Assembly: GCA_963556495.2 (NCBI GenBank)
Contig: OY747701.1
Location: 40,088,501 to 40,152,500, forward strand
Length of the DNA: 64,000 nucleotides
Direction of reading: 5' to 3'
Source: Valencia hispanica
Lineage: Eukaryota > Chordata > Actinopteri > Cyprinodontiformes > Valenciidae
Shown: positions 1-10,600 of the stretch, piece after piece
How positions within the stretch are numbered: the first letter of the stretch is position 1
Layout: each line of letters begins with the position of its first letter
The notes under the pieces: generated by a model
What the model was told of the DNA's origin: nothing
What the model saw: the letters and a program-made list of their open reading frames with translations, nothing else
Database searches by the model: none
Translations under genes and position numbers: made by a program

Positions 1-235
1 ACTCTTGTAAAGTTTAAGTTGTTACTTAAGACTCATTATTTTTCATTGTTTTTTACCTAAGATGTCTGTTTTTATCTATTATCTATTTGTATATATAGGA
101 ATTGTGATTTTTATGTGTTTAGCTACAACTACTGTGGTCTTCATGGTTTTTATTCTTTTATTAATTCTTATTGTTTTTATTACTTGTACAGCACTTTGGG
201 CAACCATGTAGTATTAAATGTGCTTCATAAATAAA
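1..235 (+). mobile_element. 3' end of an L2/CR1-type LINE
   Basis: The stretch is T-rich and ends in a GCACTTTGG box followed by TGTGCTTCATAAATAAATTA. Fish L2/CR1-clade LINEs typically end this way, in a 3' untranslated region with a short AT-rich tail. No intact reading frame remains. It lies upstream of the first visible cenpf exon, so it is probably intronic. The left end is cut by the window edge. Confidence 0.5.
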
Positions 236-239
236 TTAG

Positions 240-1325
240 AAATTGATCATTCCTAAAAACCTCAAAATCTCAGTACAAATTTCGATGTTCGGTTCTATCA
301 TGAAGACCAAGGGTAGTCAAATTAGATCAAAGGTCTACTTCTTTCCCTATATGCAAAACTCTGTGTACAGCCTGAATACACCAACCCTATGGTGAAACAC
401 GCTGGTGGCAGCATCATGCTTTGTGGAGGCTTTTCTTCAGCTGGGGCAGTGAAGCTGGACGAAGTTGATAGGCACCATCCTGAACAAAGACCCGTTGGAG
501 GCGATGTGGAAGTTCACCTCCCAGCAGGACAGCCACGCTAAACTTGCAGCCAGAGCTACAGAACGGCCAAGTCAAAGACTTGACCGCCGTTGTTAAAGAG
601 GCTATATGCAACTTTTTCCCCAAAATAAACATAACAATAGCCTTTTTTTTTGACTATTTATGACTCAAACATCTCCTGATGAGCATACTGACACCTTGTC
701 AGCTCACAGTGGGTGCACCTATAAGCCTGTATCCAATTTTTTCTATTTTCTGTCGGGTCGGATTTTTCCCGCGCTGTCTGCGGATGTGACGTCAAGCGCG
801 TTCATGTTAACTGTTTCCGATCACTGTGCCACCACAGCTAGTCAGCACTCGCAAGCAGTTCAATGGATTGTGCGAATACACAGAAGAGACCCAGGACAAC
901 TGACACCAATAGTAATTCCACATAAGACTAAAAAAGTTAAACCCCTGACAAGTGCCAGAAAAAGATCGAAGATTGAGAGCGACCGGCGTACGAGCGCGCG
1001 CTGCGAGAGCGAGCAGAAAGGAAGAGCAGCTCCGTTTTTTGGGCACAGGTGTCAGTCGTGAGTTTAAAGTTCAGAAAATTGCATATAGCCCCTTTAACCG
1101 AAATAATCAATGAATTTGAGCTATTTTGCAAAGAAAAATAACAAATAAAAAACTAATTCTCCTAAACCTGGGATCAGGGGGACAATTTAGATTTTTTTTT
1201 CATAAAATAAATGGACGCATGCGATGGATGGGCTTTCGTTCTGTCTACAGTAATGTAGGACATTGTGTTGATCTATTACATAAAAGAAGGGGAAAGGTTT
1301 ATTACTTTTACAACACACTGTACCT
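240..1325 (+). mobile_element. Decayed Tc1-like transposon, interrupted by a TTAA MITE
   Basis: Bases 390-440 resemble the [10 protein letters not shown] block of Tc1-like transposases (GGTGGCAGCATCATGCT). Bases 570-585 (CCAAGTCAAAGACTTGACC) and 1105-1135 (GAATTTGAGCTATTTTGCAA) resemble the later transposase region. They are separated by the MITE at 597-1093. Near 1255-1290 is the end sequence seen in other copies in this window (TTGTGTTGATCTATTACAT). No open transposase frame remains. Confidence 0.6.
597..1093. mobile_element. MITE with TTAA target duplication
   Basis: TTAA flanks the segment on both sides (593-596 and 1094-1097). The ends are inverted repeats: left AGAGGCTATATGCAACTTTT, and the right end reads AGGGGCTATATGCAATTTTC on the other strand. 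A TTAA duplication is known for the piggyBac and Kolobok superfamilies, and the ends do not give piggyBac's usual CCC start. The family is therefore open, with Kolobok a guess. It sits inside a Tc1-like remnant. The 133-aa frame over it is not convincing. Confidence 0.7.
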
Positions 1326-1347
1326 AAACCCGCCATCTCTCCATCAG

Positions 1348-1604
1348 GACCTGAGTCTTCGCCAAATGATGGCATCAGCTTTTACACAGAAAAGATCTCA
1401 AAACAACAAGGTGAACTGAAGACACTACGCTCAGAGTTTGACCTGCTGAGCTCGGAGCTTCAGCTGAGAGCAGAGCTGACCTCAGAACTGGAAGTCCAAG
1501 TTCACGACTTGGAGAAGAAGGCTCATGCTGCGGAGGAGCAAGCGCAGGGTATGGCTCAACAGCTGAGCACCGCTTTGGAGGAGAAGAAGAGTCTTTCTAA
1601 TCAG
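1348..1604 (+). CDS. cenpf: cenpf exon (first visible)
   Basis: Acceptor CTCCATCAG before 1348, donor CAG/GTAGAA after 1604. It is entered with two bases of a split codon and left in phase 0. The peptide is coiled coil ([20 protein letters not shown]). Earlier exons must lie to the left of the window. Confidence 0.82.
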
Positions 1605-4600
1605 GTAGAAGGACAAAATGATTTTATTGTTTAACCTAGATTAGGACTTTAGGGATCGTAACGATTATGCCTGGTCTGTTGTTCAGGTGACCCAGCTGTT
1701 GGAGGAGAGGGAGGTGTTAACTCTGCAGCTGGAAACATCTAAATGTCAACTGACTGATGTCATGGAGATGTTGGAAGGACTTGAGATGGCCAAAGGTTTT
1801 TGTTTTCTCTTTCTAAGATTAAAAAATAATAATTTTATGATACATTTATGACACTGAGGAGATGTTCCTTCTGGTTCTGCAGGTGGATGGGATGAAAAGT
1901 TCCTTCAGCAGGAGAGTGAGTTAAAGAGGGTCCGCTCTGAAAAGGCTAACCTGGAGCAGCACATCCTGGGAATGGAGTCTGAACTGGAGACCATGCAAGC
2001 AGAAAGCATCAGGCTTAAGGAGGAAATAGAGACCCAAAGGAAGACTTGTTCAGGACGGGAACAACAGATAGAAACACTGCTTACAGAGGTCAGCACCCTG
2101 ATTTAAACAAATGCACGTGTGTAAATTAATGAATTTTGTTTTAATAATGAAATGACCGCAGAGTATTTTTCTAGTCTGGAGTTTAGGTCCTTTCAGGTCT
2201 GAGTGAACATAGAAAAAAAAGATCTAATAGTGGAAAAAAAAATTATTTAGAGACTTTATTGCTATTTCCATTGTCCAAGAGCTGCATACATTCATCTGTC
2301 CCACCATCTATTCATTTGTCGTTTTGCCCAGCCATCTGTCCGTCCATCCTTACAGTCTGGTCTTCGCAGGTTTAGAGCATAACCACATTACACAGAAACT
2401 TGCGTTTATATTTCACAATAATATAACTCTGTGGATAAGTCTGGTCTTCCTGGAAAGCCTGGGTCTACCAGCATGGTGTCCTTCCGAGGATCCTGTGGCC
2501 CCTCCTGGTCTGTGCCGTCCCAATCTCTACAGCTGACAGGCTGAGGCAAAGGTGGGTCAGAGGAGCCGGGTTGGGATGCTTTCCAACTCCTCAAATGAAC
2601 ACCACAGGGAAGACGAGGTGGCGCCTTGTCCAAGGGGAGGTGAGAAATGGAGGAGATCATGCAAGCCCCACTGGCTTGCATGATCTCCTCCATTTCTCAG
2701 CAGGCAGCCCCAGTCAAAAGATCATCAGCAGGGATCCTAAAGTTCCCCAGTGTCCTTGTGTCTGAGGCTACCAAGCAAGTGCTGCTGGAACTGACAATCT
2801 TTGAGAAGAAGCTCTCCAAATACACTGGACTGATCAGTAGTCTGGATGGAGAGAGATGCTTTCCTGTGGAGCTTGGTTGGAGAGGTTTCTTGGCCAGAGC
2901 CTTGAGCAGTTTAGACATCACGAGAGGCCTAAAGAGAGGAGTTGTGGTAGCTCGTTAGCTAGCTGTACAGAAGCTGAGGACTAATCAACCTGGCTGGGTC
3001 ACCTGGATGAGGGTGTATGTAAAGTTGAAACACCCAATGATTCCAAGAACATCACTGATGATGTGCTCAGATGCATCACCAGATGTATTTTAACCGCACA
3101 AAAAAGGAACAGCTTTGGTGTTTGTATCATGATCAGATTTCCAGTAGTTAATCTTTCCCAGTGTTTGTTTTTCTCCAGACAACCCAGCTGAGAGCCGAAC
3201 TCGTGTCCTGCACTGAAGATCGAGATGAGTTGAGTCAGTCTTTAGGTCAGTGGAGAGAGAAAGTTCATGGTTTGGAGAAGACCAACTGTGAGACCAGAAA
3301 TTTAATATCCATCCTGGAGGACGACGTCCGAATAGGAAGGAAGGAGTACGAAACTCTGCAAAGCAGCATGGAGAGGGTGAAGGCAGAGAGAGAGCAGGTA
3401 CTAAACACACAAAATGGTTATTTTAGGATTCATTTAGGAAATTTATTAAGAGATACATGTAAAAATCACAAGTAAGGAAAAATTTTATTTAATTTATTAG
3501 CTATCTGATTCCTATCCCTTTTGCAAAGTTGTTGCAGCAGGTTTTGGCGCTGGAGGAGGCCATTTCTAAACATACCAGGGAGAAAGAGGGTCTACTCAAC
3601 CATCTTAATGAGATGGAAGAAGATCATACCTCTACCAACCAAAACACTGAGTCCATGGCTGGCAAAATCCAGGTTAGGGTGGAGTTAGGTACAAACCTTT
3701 AAATCTGTGGGGCAAAAATGTGAAAATCATGTCCTCAGGCCTGACTTTCTTTCTTTTAGGCTTTAGAGGGAGAAGTGTGTCGCCTTTCCCAGTCTCTGGA
3801 GTCATCTCTGCTGGAGAAAGGAGAGATCGCCTCCCGGCTGAACTCCACTCAGGATGAAGTCCAGCAGATGAGGACGGGTATCGAAAAGCTCCAGGTCCGC
3901 ATCGAGTCAGATGAGAGGAAGAAAAAGAAGATGGGAGAATTGCTCAAAGGTACCTCTTAGTGAATTTAAAAAAAAGTGAATCAGCAGTTCTATTTATCTG
4001 TAAGGTGTTGGTCTAAATGTGTCTTTGTGTCTCTAGCTGCTCAGAGAAAGTCTGACTCGCTGCAGGATCGCATCGATGCGCTGGAGCGAGAGAAAGATGA
4101 ATTAGAGCAAAATCTAGAGGAGACTGTGTTGCAGGTAAATATGGCAGCAAACTTTCAGTGTCTTGAAAGCTATTCTCTTGAAAATTTATTTTCTTACATT
4201 TTGTTTTAAAAAAGCTAACTGCATTTTATTTTCTCTGGATTTTATGTGATCGATGAACACAGATGGGTACATAATGTGATATTGAAGGAAAAGGATAAAT
4301 TTGTTTTAAAATGTTCACAAAAACAATTCAGCTGTGTTGTGCAGTGGTATTCAGTCGAGAGCTTATAGATATTTAAAGAGTAACTCACCCCCAAATCGAC
4401 CTTTTTTTTTTGCTGATAAACTATAAATGAGTGTCTAATAGTGTTGTCTACATGTCTGGTCATTATTTTTGGTATTTTGTACATTTTAGTAAAAATATAA
4501 ATTTTCTACCAAAAACTGTCAATATGGTGCCCTCTTCAGGTTAAAATTTTACATTGCACTTGAATCGGTCATTGCTGTTCGCTCTGCGGAGATGGCTGAC

Positions 4601-7600
4601 GTCAGCCATCCTGTCGCTGTGGGGTATAAAACAAGCCGAGTCTCGGCCACGCCTTCGTAGCGAGCCGCAATAGGAAGGAAATGTTGACGCCACCCAGCCC
4701 TCTCCCCCCGCCGTCCCTCGGTCTGCCAGGCAACGCCTCCTTTTGCCGCATTTTTCAAACAGGAATAGTGGGTGGAGTTAAACTCTGGTAGGGGGGGTGA
4801 CAATTATTTAAGTATACATGGGGAATCAATCACTAAATCACACTTTAAATAAAATATAAAAAAGTTAATATATATATTAATTAATAGAAGGATAAATGAA
4901 GGAGAGCTTTCAAAATTTTACAAATAAAAATCTGAACAATTTGATGAGAAATATAATTTACTTCACTTTCATCTAGTAAAGGAAAGTGTTCATGTCAGAT
5001 GAGAACAAAAGTTACATGAAAATGCTATGTATGGACTAATCACCCCCAGAAAAAGCCTTCCCCATGGTTAAACATGGTGGTGGCAGCATAATGCTGTGGG
5101 GATGCTATTCTTCAGCAAGAAATGGAAGCTGGTCAGAGTTGACGGGAAAACTGATGAAGGGGAAATAGTATTAGAAGAAAACCAGTTAAACTCTGTAAAA
5201 GGCTTAAAACTGTGGTGGAAGTTTTACCTTCCAGCAAAGCAACGACCATAATCAGATGCACGCCACACTTTTCAGGTTTTTCTACACTTCCCTACTTTCC
5301 CTACACTTTATTATTATTCACCCCTTCATGTTGCTTTGTCACATCACATCTTAATGAAGTACATTTAATGTGGATACGTTCAACAAGGTGGGAATACTTT
5401 AACAAGACGCTGTTAATAAGTTGAGTTTTCTCTCTTCTTTCACAGACTGAAGGAGCAAAAGCTGAGCTGGAAGAGGAGAAGACAAAGGTACCCTCACACT
5501 GGCTAGTTTTTTAAATAAAACTGTTCCTATGCTTTTGTTTGTTTTGTCTCTCTATATTATAATGTTGAATCACCACAGCCGTTCTGAACATCTTTTCTGC
5601 TTGTTCTTCAACCCTGTCCATTATTTCAGGTGGAGGAAGAGAAGAAAGAGCTTGCTGAGAAACTGTCTGAACTCTCTGCTACTTTGGACACCCTGAGATC
5701 TGAGAAAGCTCAGTTAGAGAGAGAGCTGCACTCAAAAAATATAGAGATAGAGGAGCTAAAGGCAGCTAGGGACAAACTGGAAAGGGGGTTGGAGAAGGCA
5801 GAGGTGGATAGAAGAGAAGAAGAGGAAAGACAGAAACAAAGATTAGAGGAGCTGGAGAAATGGACGAGAGAGGAAGCTGAGAGACAAAGTGTGCAGGTAG
5901 GACACCTTAAGGGGAAGCTGGAAACTTCTCAGCAGAGAGAGCGTTTCTTTGAGCAAAAGTCCACAGAGACCGAAGAGCAAAAGGAGAAGATGCAGTCAGC
6001 GTTGCTAGAATTAGAGAAGGAGAAGCAATGCCTGCTGACCTCTCTGCAGGGCATTCAGAGAGAAACAGAAAGGGAAAATAGCAATCTTAGGACAACTGTT
6101 GCGTTTTTAGGAGAAGAAGTAAAGGATCTTAAAACACTTGTACAAGCTAAAGAGGAAGAGATTCATGCTTTGGAGAAGGAGAAAGAGAATGAAGCAGAGC
6201 GGAGGCGAGCTTTAGATGAATCCATCTCATCAGTCATGGCAGAGAAGGAACAGTTAGAGGGAAGAAATGGACAGCTGGAAAAGGAGAGAGATAATCTTCA
6301 GTCTGCTCTAATATCTGTGACACAGGAGAAAGCCGGGATAGATCATCAGAGAACAGAGTTAGCTGAAGAGAGAGTAAAGCTTCAGTCCAAGATCTCGTTG
6401 GTAGAAAAGGAGAAACACGACCTCCAACAAACCCTCTCCTCATTAGAGCAGGACAAGCTGAGGTTAGAGGCTGAAACAGAGGAATTACAGTCATCCCTGT
6501 TAATGATGGAAGAGGAGAAGAACAACCTGTCTTCAGCTCTTTCTCTGCTGGAAGAAGAGAAGCAGCAGGCAAGAGAGGAGAAGGAGAGACTCACACGAGA
6601 ACATGAGGTTCTCCAGAAAACAGCTGCCTCTATGGGAGAACAACTGGAGACGCACAAACAGTCCATCTCACAGCTCAGTGAGCAGGTATGTTAGAACATT
6701 GATCCAAAGCAGGTCCAGATGGACACGACAAATGACCAGTTCCTGTCTCCATGTGCACTTACTTCTAACCTGCTATTAAGAAAACCTGACATGGTGGTTC
6801 ATATTCCACACTTTCTTCCCTGCGTCCATCCGTCCAGGTCTCTGAGTTAACGTCCAGCACAGCTCGTCTGTCTAAAGAGAGAGACTCAGCTCTGAGCAAA
6901 ATGAACCTCTGGATGAAGACCTGCAAACAGCTGGAGCAGGAGAAGCAGGACATCTTAAACAGCTCAGGTATGATGACCACATTCAGCTATTTACTGTATG
7001 GTGAATACAGGTGCATTTTAGTAAATTAGATTTAAAAATCTAATGTGATTCACTTTAACAAGTGGAATTAATACATTATATAGAGTTGGTGTGACACGTT
7101 TCTAGTGTTTATTTCTGTTAGCTTAGATGATTATGACTTACAGCTAATAAGGACCCAAAGTTCAGCCTCTTTGAAATTAAGGAGTATTACACAAGCCAAC
7201 TACAATATGAAGGTGTTAAGACAGACATCTCTTCCCACTGAAACTTTTGCATCAGTGCAGCGGGGCATGGAGGCAATCAGCCTGCAGTGCTGCTGAGGTG
7301 TTAAAGGTACAGTGTGTAATATTTTTACTTGTTTACTTTCAAATTCTGTGTATCCCATTCACAAACTTTTCCTTTTTCAATAATATTTCTCACCAAAGTC
7401 TATTCTAAGTATTTCTATTAACTTGAAATTTTATACTTTTATGTACTTAAACCATGGTCCACCCTCCATAGTCATGCACCATCTTGAAATACGGTAGCTG
7501 TTTAGGGACATAGAAGATATAATGCTCCTCGTTTCGCGTCCTCTCTTGAAAACACAGATCTTCGAGAAGTTGTAGTGGTTCTCCTTCTCCCTCTAAACGT

Positions 7601-10600
7601 TGTGTACAGACTCCACTACCTTGTATTCATCCAAAATGGCAAATAATCAAATGAATAGCCTCAAATATATAAAATAAACAAAACAATATAGTTTGCTTGT
7701 TACATTAGCTTGGAGTAATTACAAAGTTGCTATTTGCTGTTAGCCATGAAATACCGCAAACATAATTTACATCAACATACCTAACATAAAAAAAAGTTTT
7801 TATCACTAAACACATATTTAGATAAAATTTAGAAAAGAATACAGATTAAAAGAACGGACCTGATCTCTGGATGGAAAGCTGGAAGTCGTTGATGACATAC
7901 TGCCTTTTTAATGCGTGTGGGCTACTGTACCTGCAATACCTACTCTGAACTGCGTGGCGCTAAAGAGTCAAATAATTTTACACACTGTATAATGAAGCCA
8001 GTATAACACTAGAATCCCCAAAGGGAGACATTTTTACTCTATGTCAGAAGAGCCAAAACCAACGACAAAAAAATCTTTTTAAATACTGTCGGCTTCGTAT
8101 CATAATACGCTCTGCAACTCACTTTCTACTCAGAGAGGTGGGGGCGCCGAACTCCAATTCCCCGGCGGGAACTGTTTCAAAATAAGACCCAGAACTGAGA
8201 GACAGAGAGTAAAACAACACACACAAACAGATATCTGTTTCACAAAGGACGCACCTGCAGATGGGAGCCAGAAAAGATCTGACTCGCTTCTCTACCAGGG
8301 TGTACCATTTTTATTACAGAAGAACAAAGAACATATCACATGACTCCTCTCTCCTCCTTCTACATCTTGACAGGTCATTTATTTTCTCCTGACCGTACCA
8401 GGAACTAGAGTTATAACTGATCCTCCCTGCTTTCAGTTCATATCTTTACTCAAGAGTTTGTTTACTTAAAACCTTAAACCCTATAAAATACTGGTAAAAG
8501 AGTCATGTTTTACTACCCTGAATAATATAAACAGGCCTATTACTTCTAAACGCTTACTTAAAGATATAGTTAAAACATATGTACTGCATAATAAAAAATA
8601 GCCCCAAAAAAGTAGAATACAACAATACCTACTTATGCAAACTTTCAGCAGTTTTAGCTATCGTAAAACAAATGACTCTGGTAAATTAATTTCGGCATAA
8701 AATATCTACTTCAGGCTAGATGTTTAAAAAGAACTGATGTATAAGTACTTAACAGTAACAATCTAAGCCTATAGCAGCATAACTACAGAGATAGCTCAGG
8801 ATGACCTAAGCCACTCTAACTATAAGCTTTATCAAAAAGGAAAGTTTTAAGCCTGGCCTTAAAAGGAAGCGGTGTGTCTGTCTCACAGACTCACGCATTC
8901 CCATAACCTTGACATCTCTGCATTAAAAATATACTTTTATTTGCCTTATCTAAAACTGAATTTCAGATTTTAATTTGCTGTAAGCCATAACATAAAAATG
9001 AACAAAATACATATTTAGCATCTGTGGCTCTATAATCAATCTATACGTGTTTCACTTTTTGCTCTGAATTACTGTAATAAATTAATTTTTTAATGAAATT
9101 CTAATTTACTGAGAAGCAGCTAAAGGTGAACAAATTATAACAAACTGTTCTTTGATCCATGAATCATGTCTAAATGTCGCCCCCTCTTATTTTGGAAGAA
9201 GAAAGAAGCAGTGAAGCGCTGCAGGCTGAAGCGACCCATCTGAGGGCGGAGGCAGAGGACAGGAAGAAAGAAATAGAAGAGCTGAAGACCACCCTGACGA
9301 AAAATATGATGGAGGCTGAAGAAAGACAACAACAATTTATGCAAAAAGACAAAGAGGTTAAGGAACGTACGGCTGCCCTGGAGGGAATGAGAAAGGCAAT
9401 GGAGGGGAAGGAAAAAGAGCTTGAGGAAATCAGAAAGGAGATGGAGGAAGTTAACACACTTCTTGAGGAGAAAAGCACAGAGGCCGATGAGAGCATGGAA
9501 AAATACTGCAGCTTGATGGTTAAAGTTCACAAGCTGGAGGAGAGCAATGATGCTATGAAGTTCCGACTGGAGCAGGTTACTGCAAGCCAACGTGCTAACG
9601 AAGCAAAGATCCCTTCTGAAACCCGCCGGCGTTCAGCAAGGAAGTCTTCCTCCAAACACCAGGAAGAAAAAACTAATGAAAACACAGAGAATGTGGTTCC
9701 CCCAACAACTACGAGCTCTCCGCAGGGATCCTCTCCGGGGAAACGGGGCCATAAGGACATCAGTGACAGAGACGGCGCCCAGGAAGCGCTACACAACCTG
9801 ACCAAGAAGCTCAAAGCCAACACCATGACACCCAGAGCAAGAGGTGAAAAGGATGATGAAGAGTTCAGACCAGAGGGCCTGCCGGACCTGGTGCAGAAAG
9901 GTGAGCATTATGTTGTCTTCCTGATCAGCACAGACCATCCAGCTTCTATTATGGGTGTGGTGGATTACTGGGAGAAAAACAATACATAACTGAAAAGGAT
10001 GCAGCAAAGATTCATGTTTTCATATTTTATTGTTTCATTGTTTTAAAATGTGTCCCTCAGGGTTTGCTGATATTCCACTGGGGGAGGCCAGTCCATATAT
10101 CATCAGGAGGACCACAGGGAGGCGCTGCAGTCCTCGGCTGGCTGCAAGGCAGACTGAGCCTGATGTCAAGGTGAGCAGCTCTCCATCCATCTCCCTCTTC
10201 CTCACCCACACATCACTGTTTTCCTCTGAGGCCCAATCAAATCTGAGTGTTTTAATCTGAGAGCTGATTCAAAGATGCATTTTTTTCCCCTCCAAATAAT
10301 CTATAGACTAATTTTCCAATTAATAAAAATTTTTTTTTGCTGTGATTTTTTTTATCTTTCCCCCCCCCAAAAAAACAACTACCCTTTTTTGATAAACGCT
10401 TCTGTGTTTTGCATCCAACAAAAATGTAAAATGTAAGCATTCTTTTCCACTTTATATTATATTTATGAAGCTTTTTAGCTTGACAAAAATCTGCCAAAAT
10501 CAAACTCTTATATTATTGACAGTGTCTGCACCTTTTAGTGCATGACGCTTTGCTGTTTGTGATTTGTAACGAAGCCTGCAGAGCGTCTAAATCTGTTTAT

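Noticed and set aside
660..1061. 133-aa frame
   Set aside because: It lies entirely inside the TTAA MITE and has no recognisable motif.
6234..6666. - strand frames of 112 and 94 residues
   Set aside because: Antisense shadows of the large cenpf coiled-coil exon; Glu/Lys codons read as Ser/Leu/Phe on the other strand.
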